A stretch of DNA of 50,079 bases. It comes from Pseudomonadales bacterium (GTDB taxonomy: Bacteria > Pseudomonadota > Gammaproteobacteria > Pseudomonadales > Azotimanducaceae). The position numbers and the translations under genes were made by a program. Positions 35,252 to 43,169 of the stretch are shown one piece after another; positions within the stretch are counted from its first letter, which is position 1; every line of letters starts with the position of its first letter. Location: contig JANQKS010000070.1 of NCBI GenBank assembly GCA_028281005.1, positions 1 to 50,079 on the forward strand. The letters run 5' to 3'. The notes beneath the pieces were generated by a model that did no database searches, was not told the origin of the DNA, and saw only the letters and a program-made list of their open reading frames with translations.

Positions 35252-37069
35252 TCAAGTCGGCCGATACCAAATCGGCGAAGACCAGGCGCGTTCCTGATGG
35301 ATCGCTGGTAAGTCTGGGTTCGGCTCAATACCCAGCCGTATCGCGTCCCACGTTGACCAGCGGCAGCTCGGATTTTCCAGTACCCTCACGTAATAGAAGG
35401 CGTGTTCTTCGGCTTTGAACTCAGGATCTACCCAGTTGGTCATCAGCGACACCGCACCTTTGTCTCGGCTGACGCTGCAGTTTGTCAGGTTTACTTGAGC
35501 GCCGTTGTTCGGGCAGCGATGGTTGTCTGAGCTTGGTACCAGACCGTCTGAACAGGCCACGTCGTAGATTTTTTCTTGTGCCTCGCCATCTTCTACCCAG
35601 CCTTTGATGATTTGCGCACGTTGCAACCAACCTGCATGTGGGTCTCGGGCTGCCCACACCATAAAACGTGGTGAATTTGATCGTTTGCTATCGAGTGTGC
35701 CACCCATGGGTACCCCTTTTGCGTAACCAGCGGCGACGGGGTCGTCTAGCTCAGCGATATCGTCGGGCAAATCTCCCGCAAACAGGCGTACTCGAATTCT
35801 GGGCCCGGAAGTGGCAAAGGTTTCGCGCCGTCTCATGGCGTCGAAGAGGGCATCACGGGTATTTTCATCCGCCCAAACACCGGCCAGGCCGCCGGTGCCG
35901 TGTGTGGCCTGACGCGGCGTCCAAAAATCTTCCCAAGATTTGTCTGCGTCCGTGTAGTTGGGGTAAGCAGAACCTCGGGCAACGGGTGTGTTCCGTCCGC
36001 CGGTGAAATAGCGATCTTCTTCGAAAGGTGCTGCGGACAAATGGGTGTCGCTGGCCCCAATGACACCCAGCTGATACGGATTAAATCCGTTAGCGTCCTG
36101 CATCTTCAATCCCATCTTTAATGCATCACGGTAGTAGCCGCCCTTGAAGACAGAAATGGGGTTGGTGTTTTCCGTGCGGTTTAAGTAGTACTGCACAATC
36201 TGAAAGTTGGCCCATTCGTCGTTGGGGGAAAGGGAAGGGTGGGTCTCAGAGGTGCCTTTCTGCTGGCTGATCTCAGCGATTGGCTCATTGCGCATGCGTT
36301 TTTCCGCAAACTCGCGATCAATCGGTTCGCCGTAAAACGTGGCGGTTTGAAACGCCAGGCCGTCGCTCTGGTTCATGTTGTGGGGGATGGCCAAGGCATC
36401 GATCCCTTCCGCGCGCAAGCCGTCCAACCAGTTCCACAGATCTTCAGGGTTCATGGAGTCACCTGAACTGAATGGCCGGCTCGGTACCCTGCTGCCTTTA
36501 AACACCACGTTGCGGTGCAAGTGCCGGTTACCGGGCGTAGGTGTGTATTCGTAGCCGATGAAGGTTGTAAATTTACCCGGGTTGTTGTGCCGTTCGGCTG
36601 CATCAATGATCTTCTTCCAGGCGTACTTCCATATGGAAGGGCCCATATACACTGGATTACCCCGCTCAAGCGCCTGGAGTTTTCTCACCGTTCTGTCTAG
36701 GGGGCTGCCCGCGGGCACCAATTCCTGCGCGTCCGGATGGCCGAAGTACGGCGCCTGCGGATCGAGTTGGGCGGCAAACACGCCGAGATACTTGGCATGG
36801 TCGCTGACCATGAGAAAATCTAACGGCGCGCCGGTGATGCGCAGCTTCGACCCATCGGGATGATCTATCGCTTCTCCTTTGGCATACCGATAAGCATCGT
36901 CAGGTGTGGTGCGAACATTACCCATAAATGCATCGAAGGAGTACATCGTGTGAATGTGGGTATCTCCGAAGTAAGCACTACGCTGAGGAGTTTCAGCGGC
37001 CGCGCCTGTGGTCGCCAACAAGAATGCTAACGTCGCAGTGTAAAGGCTGTAGCGGTTCGTGAGTTGCAT
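35252..37069 (-). CDS. Exported DUF3604 protein (PHP-like metal-dependent hydrolase fold)
   Basis: This 605-residue protein has a signal peptide ending TTGAAA. The family start YFGDTHIHTMYSFDAF follows at about residue 33. Later family features are DFLMVSDHAKYLG, FIGYEYTPTPGNRHLHRNVV, ALAIPHNMNQSDG and GVIGASDTHLSAAPFEED. His and Asp residues in these motifs resemble the metal site of PHP phosphoesterases. DUF3604 proteins are frequent in marine gammaproteobacteria, often beside sulfatases or degradative genes, and their reaction is not settled. GGAGATGACTTT precedes the ATG. Confidence 0.85.
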   Translation of the reverse strand: MQLTNRYSLYTATLAFLLATTGAAAETPQRSAYFGDTHIHTMYSFDAFMGNVRTTPDDAYRYAKGEAIDHPDGSKLRITGAPLDFLMVSDHAKYLGVFAAQLDPQAPYFGHPDAQELVPAGSPLDRTVRKLQALERGNPVYMGPSIWKYAWKKIIDAAERHNNPGKFTTFIGYEYTPTPGNRHLHRNVVFKGSRVPSRPFSSGDSMNPEDLWNWLDGLRAEGIDALAIPHNMNQSDGLAFQTATFYGEPIDREFAEKRMRNEPIAEISQQKGTSETHPSLSPNDEWANFQIVQYYLNRTENTNPISVFKGGYYRDALKMGLKMQDANGFNPYQLGVIGASDTHLSAAPFEEDRYFTGGRNTPVARGSAYPNYTDADKSWEDFWTPRQATHGTGGLAGVWADENTRDALFDAMRRRETFATSGPRIRVRLFAGDLPDDIAELDDPVAAGYAKGVPMGGTLDSKRSNSPRFMVWAARDPHAGWLQRAQIIKGWVEDGEAQEKIYDVACSDGLVPSSDNHRCPNNGAQVNLTNCSVSRDKGAVSLMTNWVDPEFKAEEHAFYYVRVLENPSCRWSTWDAIRLGIEPNPDLPAIHQERAWSSPIWYRPT

Positions 37070-37224
37070 AAAGTCATCTCCGGCCAGCGTAGATAAAGAC
37101 TTTGGTCTGAATTGCCGGGTATGTCCACAAGCAAAACCAGCGCAACGCTTGGCTCTGTTTCTTTTTCTTTTTCTTTCTCATTCTTTTGCGAGAGTAGACA
37201 ATGGCGTTTCGAATTTAGTGACGC

Positions 37225-37665
37225 ATGGCCGAGATGATTCGTCACCGCAATTTGTTTTTCCTTTCACTGCTGTTGCTAGCGCCAACCCTGTTGGCTGCCC
37301 AGGCGGAGGGTGGGGTTTCGAGCTTTCGGCACGGATGTCCTGGAGCGTACGCTCGCTGCACGTGAGATCAGATTTGCCGAGGCCGTCGCACAGCGGCCCC
37401 TAAAAGTATTTGCCGGATACGGTGGCTCTGAGCAGACGGCCCCTTATCTCACCCAATACATTGAGCGCGGAGTAGCTCTTCTCAATCGGTTGCAATTGAG
37501 TGACCCCGAACAACTGTCCATCTTCCGCAACTTTGAACGGGAAACTCACGGCTCCGTGTTTGCGCACACTTTTTTCGAGCGGATTTCGTGAGCTATTTGG
37601 GACCGGGATCAGTTTTGTCGAAGCGGTAACGCAGTTGACCTCGGATCGATGGCTTGGACTACAAC
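37225..37665 (+). pseudogene. Alpha/beta-superfamily hydrolase remnant (COG2819/IroE-like)
   Basis: A signal peptide (MAEMIRHRNLFFLSLLLLAP then TLLAAQAEGG) is followed by a frame change near 37310. It then reads the C-terminal third of a predicted hydrolase: LKVFAGYGGSEQTAPYLTQY, LSIFRNFERETHGSVFAHTF and, after another shift near 37580, SGFRELFGTGISFVEAV. The GHSLGG-type catalytic centre is deleted. The pieces are in the right order, so this is the wreck of one gene. Confidence 0.55.
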
Positions 37666-37694
37666 GAACTAGCGTACCCCGTCAGCCTGGAGCG

Positions 37695-38291
37695 TTATCC
37701 TTCACTGGTGCGATCGCCGAAGTGACGCTCGGATTTTTCGTAGCGTTCCTGTGCTTCCAGGCACATGGTGGCGATAGGTCGTGCCTCGAGCCGGCTGAAA
37801 CCAATTTCTTCGCCGGTTTCCTCGCAGTAGCCGTAGGTACCTTGGGCAATTCTTTCCAAGGCAGAATCGATTTTCCGAATCAGCTTGCGTTCCCTGTCAC
37901 GGGTTTTGAGCTCTAGTCCAAACTCGGCTTCTTGGGTGGCGCGGTCATTGGAATCAGGAAAGGTGCCGGCTTCGTCTTGTAGATGATGTATTGTGCGGTC
38001 GACCTCCTCCATGAGCTCAAGCTTCCAGTTCTCAAGGATGGTGCGGAAATGCTCGAGCTGACCTTCACTCATATATGCTTCGTTCTTTTTGGGTTTATAA
38101 GGCGCCACGCCGTAAATTAGGTCGGACGGAGTGGCTTTGGCAGTGGTTGCCGCCTTCTTGCGCGCGCGTGTTCTGGCATTGCCATCTGACGCCTTGGTGT
38201 TTTTCGTGACCTTGGACTTGTCTTTGGCAGGCGCCTTGCTTTTTGTCTTGGTCGCACTTTTTTTGCGAGAGCCTTGGGTGGGTACTGACAT
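37695..38291 (-). CDS. dksA: RNA polymerase-binding regulator DksA, lacking two zinc cysteines
   Basis: This 198-residue protein has a Lys/Ala-rich N-terminal extension (about residues 1-55), then the coiled coil with catalytic tip FPDSNDRATQEAEF (D113 and D116 correspond to the essential tip acids). The globular end has C156-x2-T159 and C177-x2-A180 where canonical DksA has four Cys. DksA2 of Pseudomonas, described as zinc-independent, has a similar loss, although other lineages use such a DksA as their main one. DksA works with ppGpp at promoters. It starts directly after the 75-residue gene, which itself overlaps a Zur-box-controlled oxidoreductase gene. Confidence 0.9.
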   Translation of the reverse strand: MSVPTQGSRKKSATKTKSKAPAKDKSKVTKNTKASDGNARTRARKKAATTAKATPSDLIYGVAPYKPKKNEAYMSEGQLEHFRTILENWKLELMEEVDRTIHHLQDEAGTFPDSNDRATQEAEFGLELKTRDRERKLIRKIDSALERIAQGTYGYCEETGEEIGFSRLEARPIATMCLEAQERYEKSERHFGDRTSEG

Positions 38292-38519
38292 CTAATTCTC
38301 CTCGGTTTTCACAATCGCAGCGATATTAGCGGATAGCCACGCGGATGCAGCAAAAAGCTGGAGCCAATCTGCACTGGAACTCACTCCAGACGTGAACACA
38401 CTGGCGATCCAGCACAGGCTTGCCACGGTTTGTCCGAGCCGTTCCGCGCGGAACAAGTTACCTCGGACTCGTTGCCAGAAGTGCGGGCTGCCTTCTTTGT
38501 GATGGCTCGCGGTTAGCAT
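38292..38519 (-). CDS. Small protein between the oxidoreductase and dksA
   Basis: I choose ATG 38519 because GGGGAGGA lies six bases upstream inside the oxidoreductase gene. An ATG at 38525 is less well placed. The 75-residue product begins MLTASHHKEGSPHFWQRVRG and has one or two hydrophobic segments (TVASLCWIASVFTSGV, LQLFAASAWLSANIAAI), so it is probably a small membrane protein. It overlaps the upstream stop by seven bases, and its stop directly precedes the dksA ATG, which implies coupled translation of all three. Family unknown. Confidence 0.6.
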   Translation of the reverse strand: MLTASHHKEGSPHFWQRVRGNLFRAERLGQTVASLCWIASVFTSGVSSSADWLQLFAASAWLSANIAAIVKTEEN

Positions 38520-39640
38520 ACACATTCCTCCCCACAACAGGATAGGTCGTCTAAATACATACCCCATGCGCGATAAGTCTCTAACCCAATCGCGTCTAAG
38601 CCTAATGAGCTGGCTATGGCTTTAGCGACAACGGCGAAGCGTTGTCGAAACTTGTAGATGAAACAGAACACGTGCTGATCGTGGCGTACAGAAGGCCCGC
38701 ACAGAAACAATCCTGGTGTCAGCGTGGATTCATCATTTGCATTGAGCAGCGGGAAGCCGTCGTCTCGTAATTCAAACAGATTAGCCACCAGCATGTGGCT
38801 ACCTTCGAACCCACCCGCCCATAAAGGCGGCACATCAGTATAAAAAACAGCGCCGTCCCATGCGGTGACCGTGTAGCGATTGCCGGTGACCGTCACCGAG
38901 GTGATTGGGGTGTTTGGATATAGTTCCACCAATTCGAAAAACCAATCTTCACGCATACGTTCAAGGCTAAACGGCGACAACGCGATACTTGGATCGGAGC
39001 TGGTGTTCTCCCACGGACAAGTGCTGTCGAAAACCCGCACGCGTTTGTCGTGATAAGCCAGATGGTAAGCCGCATCCACGCCGCTTTCATAGCCGCCGAT
39101 GATGATGAAATCGTCTCCTTCCAGGTCTTCATAGCGAGGGATGGTGGCAGTGTGGCGGCATAACTCACTGCCGGGAAAGCCTAGTCGCTGTGGGTATTGA
39201 AATTCACCCGCCGCCCAGATGACGTGTTTTGTGTTGATGTCCCCAATTGAGGTCTGCAGGCGATAAGCACCTTCTTCCCGGGTCACGCGCGTCACGTCGA
39301 TTTGTTCGCGTACCGGTACTTCAAAATACCTCGCGACAATTCCCAAATGCCTGGCGAACTCTTCACCGGTTGGATGTTCAATCTCCATCATGAATCCTGG
39401 AGATGTACCAATGGCAACAGAGTTTAAATCCAGCATACCGAAAGAATTTGTAGGAAAGGATGGCGTTATAAAACGGGTTTCAGCGGGCCAGGCATTAAAG
39501 GATGCGCCAACGTGGTGACGTTCCAGGACAACAAAGTTCTCAATGCCAGCACTTTGCAGGGCGATGGCTACACCTACGCCAGCGGCGCCGGCACCCACTA
39601 CTACCACATCGTAGGTGTCTAAGGTGTTTTTGCTGTTCAC
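38513..39640 (-). CDS. FAD/NAD(P)-dependent oxidoreductase with a Cys-rich C-terminal tail, likely Zur-regulated
   Basis: This 375-residue flavoprotein resembles flavin-containing monooxygenases or YpdA-like reductases. The FAD motif is VVVVGAGAAGVGVAIAL, the second nucleotide motif IIIGGYESGVDAAYHLA, and the late motif GLFLCGPSVRHDQHVFCFIY. It ends SCCGEECVC, four Cys in nine residues, suggestive of metal or thiol chemistry. The start lies 24 bases from a 17-bp palindrome shared with the divergent zur gene, so expression should rise in zinc starvation. Whether it handles zinc-binding thiols or a metallophore is unknown. Confidence 0.75.
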   Translation of the reverse strand: MNSKNTLDTYDVVVVGAGAAGVGVAIALQSAGIENFVVLERHHVGASFNAWPAETRFITPSFPTNSFGMLDLNSVAIGTSPGFMMEIEHPTGEEFARHLGIVARYFEVPVREQIDVTRVTREEGAYRLQTSIGDINTKHVIWAAGEFQYPQRLGFPGSELCRHTATIPRYEDLEGDDFIIIGGYESGVDAAYHLAYHDKRVRVFDSTCPWENTSSDPSIALSPFSLERMREDWFFELVELYPNTPITSVTVTGNRYTVTAWDGAVFYTDVPPLWAGGFEGSHMLVANLFELRDDGFPLLNANDESTLTPGLFLCGPSVRHDQHVFCFIYKFRQRFAVVAKAIASSLGLDAIGLETYRAWGMYLDDLSCCGEECVC

Positions 39641-39663
39641 GGTGCTTGTCGTACAAAAAGATT

Positions 39664-39680
39664 ACGTTATAACATAACGT
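39664..39680. promoter_or_regulatory. Zur-box candidate between zur and the oxidoreductase-dksA operon
   Basis: ACGTTATAACATAACGT is a perfect 7-3-7 palindrome. Its core GTTATAACATAAC has the GTTAT...ATAAC form of gammaproteobacterial Zur sites. It lies 24 bases before the oxidoreductase start and 28 before zur, so it could control both directions. Confidence 0.75.
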
Positions 39681-39707
39681 TAAAACGCCGCAAGAGGAAT
39701 CGGCCCG

Positions 39708-40211
39708 GTGACAGAAGAGTCGATAAACCCCGAAGTCTTTCCTGAAAACAACAGGGGTGATTACAGCGCGGTCCAGCAGGTAGCGTACGCACGAGACATC
39801 TGTGATGCTCGCGGAGTGAGGCTCACCCACATCAGGCAGCAGGTATTGGCGTTGCTTTGGGAAAACAAACACCCCAGCGGTGCCTATGAGCTCATCGAGG
39901 CGCTAGAACTGCAAGGTGCGCGTCCTATCGCCCCGCCCACAGTTTATCGAGCGCTAGACTTCCTCATCGAGCAAGGGTTTGCCTGTAAAATAGAAAGTCG
40001 CAATGCGTTTGTTCCGTGCGCGTCACCCGAGCGATTTAACGAGCACATTTTCCTCATCTGCGACGATTGTGAGGCGTGGCTTGAACTGGAAGATCCGCAG
40101 CTTGAGCAGCAGCTTGCCGACGAGGCGACACACGCGGGGTTCAAGCCAAGCCGAAGGGTAGTTGAAGTGTTGGGGACGTGCGCAAAATGTTTGTTAACGC
40201 AGGAGGTTTGA
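39708..40211 (+). CDS. zur: Fur-family zinc uptake regulator Zur
   Basis: This 167-residue Fur-fold protein has a winged-helix DNA-binding domain (RLTHIRQQVLALLWENKHPS, then PIAPPTVYRALDFLIEQGF). The dimerisation domain has the structural zinc Cys pairs C118/C121 (ICDDCEAW) and C158/C161 (GTCAKC). Spacing and the PSGAYELIEALE region are closer to Zur than Fur. It is expected to repress zinc-acquisition and zinc-sparing genes when zinc is plentiful. The GTG start lies 28 bases past the palindrome at 39664-39680, suggesting autoregulation. The next gene begins four bases later. Confidence 0.88.
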   Translation: MTEESINPEVFPENNRGDYSAVQQVAYARDICDARGVRLTHIRQQVLALLWENKHPSGAYELIEALELQGARPIAPPTVYRALDFLIEQGFACKIESRNAFVPCASPERFNEHIFLICDDCEAWLELEDPQLEQQLADEATHAGFKPSRRVVEVLGTCAKCLLTQEV

Positions 40212-40214
40212 GAC

Positions 40215-40553
40215 GTGCCTTTATATGATGCGGAAGGTGTCCGTGCGCTGGTTGGACGCGATGCCAACGGCGAACATACGCTCGATCTGCGGGGTGATTC
40301 CCTGCTGGATGCCCAGGCAGCCATTACTCAACTGTTAGAAGAATGGCGGGTGGAACAGCCAACCAGCGTGGTGGTGCGGATTGATCCCGCTACGGCAACC
40401 AGTGGCGAGACCCTGTTCCTGCCGATTGGCCGGCAACTGCTACAGGCGCGTAAGCGGGGCTTGATTACTCATATGCATACCCTCCCGGAAGCAGATGGTG
40501 GTGGCTTCTTCATCTCGTTGCCGGGCCGCTCTGAACAGGGCAAGCCAGAGTAA
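40215..40553 (+). CDS. Small protein co-transcribed with zur, possibly Smr-like
   Basis: This 112-residue protein is encoded three bases after the zur stop (GGAGG within the last zur codons serves as Shine-Dalgarno). It reads LDLRGDSLLDAQAAITQLLE, VVVRIDPATATSGETLF and FLPIGRQLLQARKRGLITHM, then DGGGFFISLPG. The alternation of helices and strands and the LDLRG start recall the small MutS-related (Smr) domain, but the usual HGxG motif is absent, so that is a weak match. Any zinc role comes only from the linkage. Confidence 0.55.
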   Translation: MPLYDAEGVRALVGRDANGEHTLDLRGDSLLDAQAAITQLLEEWRVEQPTSVVVRIDPATATSGETLFLPIGRQLLQARKRGLITHMHTLPEADGGGFFISLPGRSEQGKPE

Positions 40554-40562
40554 CCAGGCGTA

Positions 40563-41777
40563 TTAGGGCCCTTGTTCCAGCTGCACGCTCACCACTCGAT
40601 CGCCATGTGCCGTGCCTAGATAAAGCTGGTTGCCTACCTTAAGCGCAACGGTTGCGTATCCCATGGGCGGGCCGTCATGATTGATGACGACGTTGGGTTC
40701 GACGTTGGATTCGAACGTGTCGGCGTCCGCAGACACCACCTGAAAAGGCAGCAGGCAGGGGCCTTCCGTCACCTGTGTGCAGGCTTGACTGATCGCTTCA
40801 TGCTGGTGAGAAGCGATCCATAAGGTGCCGCTGGCATCCACGCTGACGTTGTCAGGTTGGCGGAGCGCAAACTCGCCCACCCGCTGGCCCGTTTCGAGAT
40901 TCACTGCAAAAGTTTTGTTGCCGAAATAAACATTGACGTAGAGCATGGTGTTGTCGGGGTTGAGCGCCAAGCCGTTCGGCATCAGCGCATCCGTTTCAGC
41001 GACACGGCTGAAGCCTGCGGCAGGCGTCCAAGCCCATACCCAGCCGGTGGGTTGCCCGCCGGTGAGCATCGCGACAACTTCTTCAAAACCGGCCGATTTG
41101 TTCCACATATGTGTGACGTAGAAACCTCCATCGCTACGTGCGGCCACGTCATTGATAAACGGGTCTTCCGGCGGCAGCGCACAGCCGCGCCAGGTCAGGT
41201 CACCAGTTGCTTCGACCGCAAAAAACTCCACGGACTCCCGTTTGCCGTGGTTGACGACTAGCAGCGCCACGGCACCGTCATCCCGGGTCGTGAGATCTAT
41301 GCCGTGGGGGCTCAATGCGGCGACATCGGGGGCAGGGCAGTCGGGCTCACCCCAGTTTGTATCGCTCGCAGACCAATTGATCGAAAGCGTTTCGCGTTGG
41401 CCGGTGGTGGTGTTGAGCAGCGAGAGCTCACCTGGAGCGTCGGCCATAAACTCACCCATTTCGCTGACAATCAGTAAATCGGTGCCTGGGATCTGCACCA
41501 GATCTTCCGGGTTTTGAAATCCGCAGTGGGGTGTCATGCCATCCATCGGCTCGCAGCTTAGCAGTTCGGGGGCGTTGACCGGTTGCGGGAACTGGGATTG
41601 TGCGGCAAGGGCTGCACGTTCAGCTGCGTTAATCGGCTCAGATGTTCCCTCATCGGTGGCCCCTGCAGACTCGGGTGTACGCCCAGTGTCCATGGTTTCT
41701 GAGGCGTCAGGCGGCTGACGCTCACCGCTGCAACTCAGCATGAAACAAGCGCACACCAGTAGAGCTAACTTGCGCAT
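40563..41777 (-). CDS. SMP-30/gluconolactonase-like beta-propeller lipoprotein
   Basis: From ATG 41777 (GGGGAG upstream) this is a 404-residue protein with lipoprotein signal MRKLALLVCACFMLSC. After a Ser/Thr/Glu-rich linker (residues 18-55), a six-bladed propeller pattern follows: LVQIPGTDLLIVSEMGEF, LSPHGIDLTTRDDGAVAL, DALMPNGLALNPDNTMLYVN and QPDNVSVDASGTLWIASH. NG/DN residues in the last two match calcium-binding positions of SMP-30, paraoxonase and strictosidine-synthase-like proteins. It may be a lactonase or esterase at the outer membrane. The substrate is unknown. Confidence 0.75.
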   Translation of the reverse strand: MRKLALLVCACFMLSCSGERQPPDASETMDTGRTPESAGATDEGTSEPINAAERAALAAQSQFPQPVNAPELLSCEPMDGMTPHCGFQNPEDLVQIPGTDLLIVSEMGEFMADAPGELSLLNTTTGQRETLSINWSASDTNWGEPDCPAPDVAALSPHGIDLTTRDDGAVALLVVNHGKRESVEFFAVEATGDLTWRGCALPPEDPFINDVAARSDGGFYVTHMWNKSAGFEEVVAMLTGGQPTGWVWAWTPAAGFSRVAETDALMPNGLALNPDNTMLYVNVYFGNKTFAVNLETGQRVGEFALRQPDNVSVDASGTLWIASHQHEAISQACTQVTEGPCLLPFQVVSADADTFESNVEPNVVINHDGPPMGYATVALKVGNQLYLGTAHGDRVVSVQLEQGP

Positions 41778-41923
41778 ATCACTCCCCATGATTTGGTCTT
41801 TTGACACTAAAGCATCAAGTCACCTAAAAACGCAAGTGATGGCCAACTTCAACACAGACGTGCTCGATTCAAGTCACTGATGCTGTCACAATCTTGAGCA
41901 AAATTCAGATGAGGGTTTAAATC

Positions 41924-42673
41924 ATGTCAGGACCAATCAGCGTGTACTTCGTTTGTGGCGGTAAGTACCACGATATGGACTTTGTGCGCTTGGAAATGCT
42001 GAAGCTGTTTGCCGAAGACCAGCGCTTCCGCGTGAATGTCGGCGAAGACTACTCAAAGATAGATGAAATCACCGCAGCGGATATTCTGGTCACCTATACG
42101 GTGGATGTGGTCCCCACGGACGAAGAAACCGAGCGGCTGGAAGCGTGGTTGAAATCCGGGCACAAATGGTTCGCTTTGCACGCCACCAATTCAATTCTCG
42201 AATTTACCGACAAAGGGGTGGATTGTCCGCGCCGCGCACCCAAATTTATGAACATGTTAGGGAGCCAATTTACCGGGCATCCGGAAATTGATTACTACCC
42301 AGTCACTGTAGAACCTGGCAAAGAGGATCATCCTCTTGTAGCCGGTATCGATCCGATGCTGGTTGAAGATGAACTGTATGTGTCAGAGTTTTATGACGAT
42401 GTCGAAGTGCTGCTCAAGACTCGTTGGGGGGGCGATTGCGCGGGCTTTGTTGAAACACCGGTGGAAGAGCGTGATCACCCCATTATGTACCTGCGTCCGT
42501 ATGGCGAAGGAAAAGTGCTGTTTTTGACGCTTGGCCATGCACGGTCAAAATACGACATGCAGCCAATGGTGGAGGTATATCCGAAAATGGAGCGCGGCGC
42601 CTGGACCGTCCCGGATTTCTACGAGCTCCTGCGCCGCGGCCTCAGGTGGAGCACTGGGGAACTCGCGGCATAG
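41924..42673 (+). CDS. ThuA-domain protein (glutamine amidotransferase-like fold)
   Basis: This 249-residue protein begins VYFVCGGKYHDMDFVRLEML and continues ADILVTYTVDVVPTDEETER, KWFALHATNSILEF, FTGHPEIDYYPVTVEP and YGEGKVLFLTLGHARSKYDM. This is the ThuA family, whose fold resembles class I amidotransferases without the catalytic Cys. Some members act in trehalose or other sugar use, most are uncharacterised. It has no signal peptide. It lies between an SMP-30-like lipoprotein and a broken short-chain dehydrogenase, a mix typical of sugar- or lactone-degrading loci. Confidence 0.8.
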   Translation: MSGPISVYFVCGGKYHDMDFVRLEMLKLFAEDQRFRVNVGEDYSKIDEITAADILVTYTVDVVPTDEETERLEAWLKSGHKWFALHATNSILEFTDKGVDCPRRAPKFMNMLGSQFTGHPEIDYYPVTVEPGKEDHPLVAGIDPMLVEDELYVSEFYDDVEVLLKTRWGGDCAGFVETPVEERDHPIMYLRPYGEGKVLFLTLGHARSKYDMQPMVEVYPKMERGAWTVPDFYELLRRGLRWSTGELAA

Positions 42674-42739
42674 CCTGAGTTCCCAGGGCTTGGACTCATG
42701 ATCGAGCTTGTGCCGAACTGATAATTGGGTTGGGCTGAA

Positions 42740-43085
42740 TCAAAGGAAGTGCGTGCCGCCATCAACCATGATGGTTTGGCCGGACACAAACTTGCTCGCA
42801 TCGCTTGCTAAGAAGAGCAGCATTGTTCACCAGTGCATCGATACGCCCGAAGCGCTCAAGCGTTGCCGCAGCCATGGCTTCGCAGGAAGCAGTGTCTCCG
42901 ACATCGAGGTGAATGTTTAACGCCTTACCCCCGTTGCGCTCTATTTCTTTCACGGTGTCAGCGCAATCGCGCACATCGCCTGCCACCACGTCTGCGCCAT
43001 GTTTTGCGAGATGGATTGCATAAGCTTGTCCCAGACCTCGGGCGGCACCCGTGACGATTGCCACTTTGCCACTCATATCTGTCAT
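42740..43085 (-). pseudogene. Short-chain dehydrogenase/reductase with internal deletion
   Basis: From ATG 43085 (GAGGAG upstream) the frame reads GKVAIVTGAARGLGQAYAIH, DVRDCADTVKEIERNGGKAL and IDALVNNAALL, a normal SDR N-terminal half. A second frame then gives the usual C-terminus, LFLASDASKFVSGQTIMVDG-GTHFL with TGA at 42740. The middle 120-130 residues, including the Ser-Tyr-Lys active site, are missing, and the two ends are joined out of frame. Confidence 0.8.
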
Positions 43086-43169
43086 GCCTTGCTCCTCTAA
43101 CTGCTAATTTTGTAATTGTGGAAAGCTGAGCCTTGGTCTGCTGGCGTGTTGGCGATAGCGTTAACCTGA

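Noticed and set aside
42258-42266. TAGGGAGCC in the ThuA gene as a third copy of the 49-bp element
   Set aside because: Only nine bases match and the reading frame is intact. The stem halves are absent.
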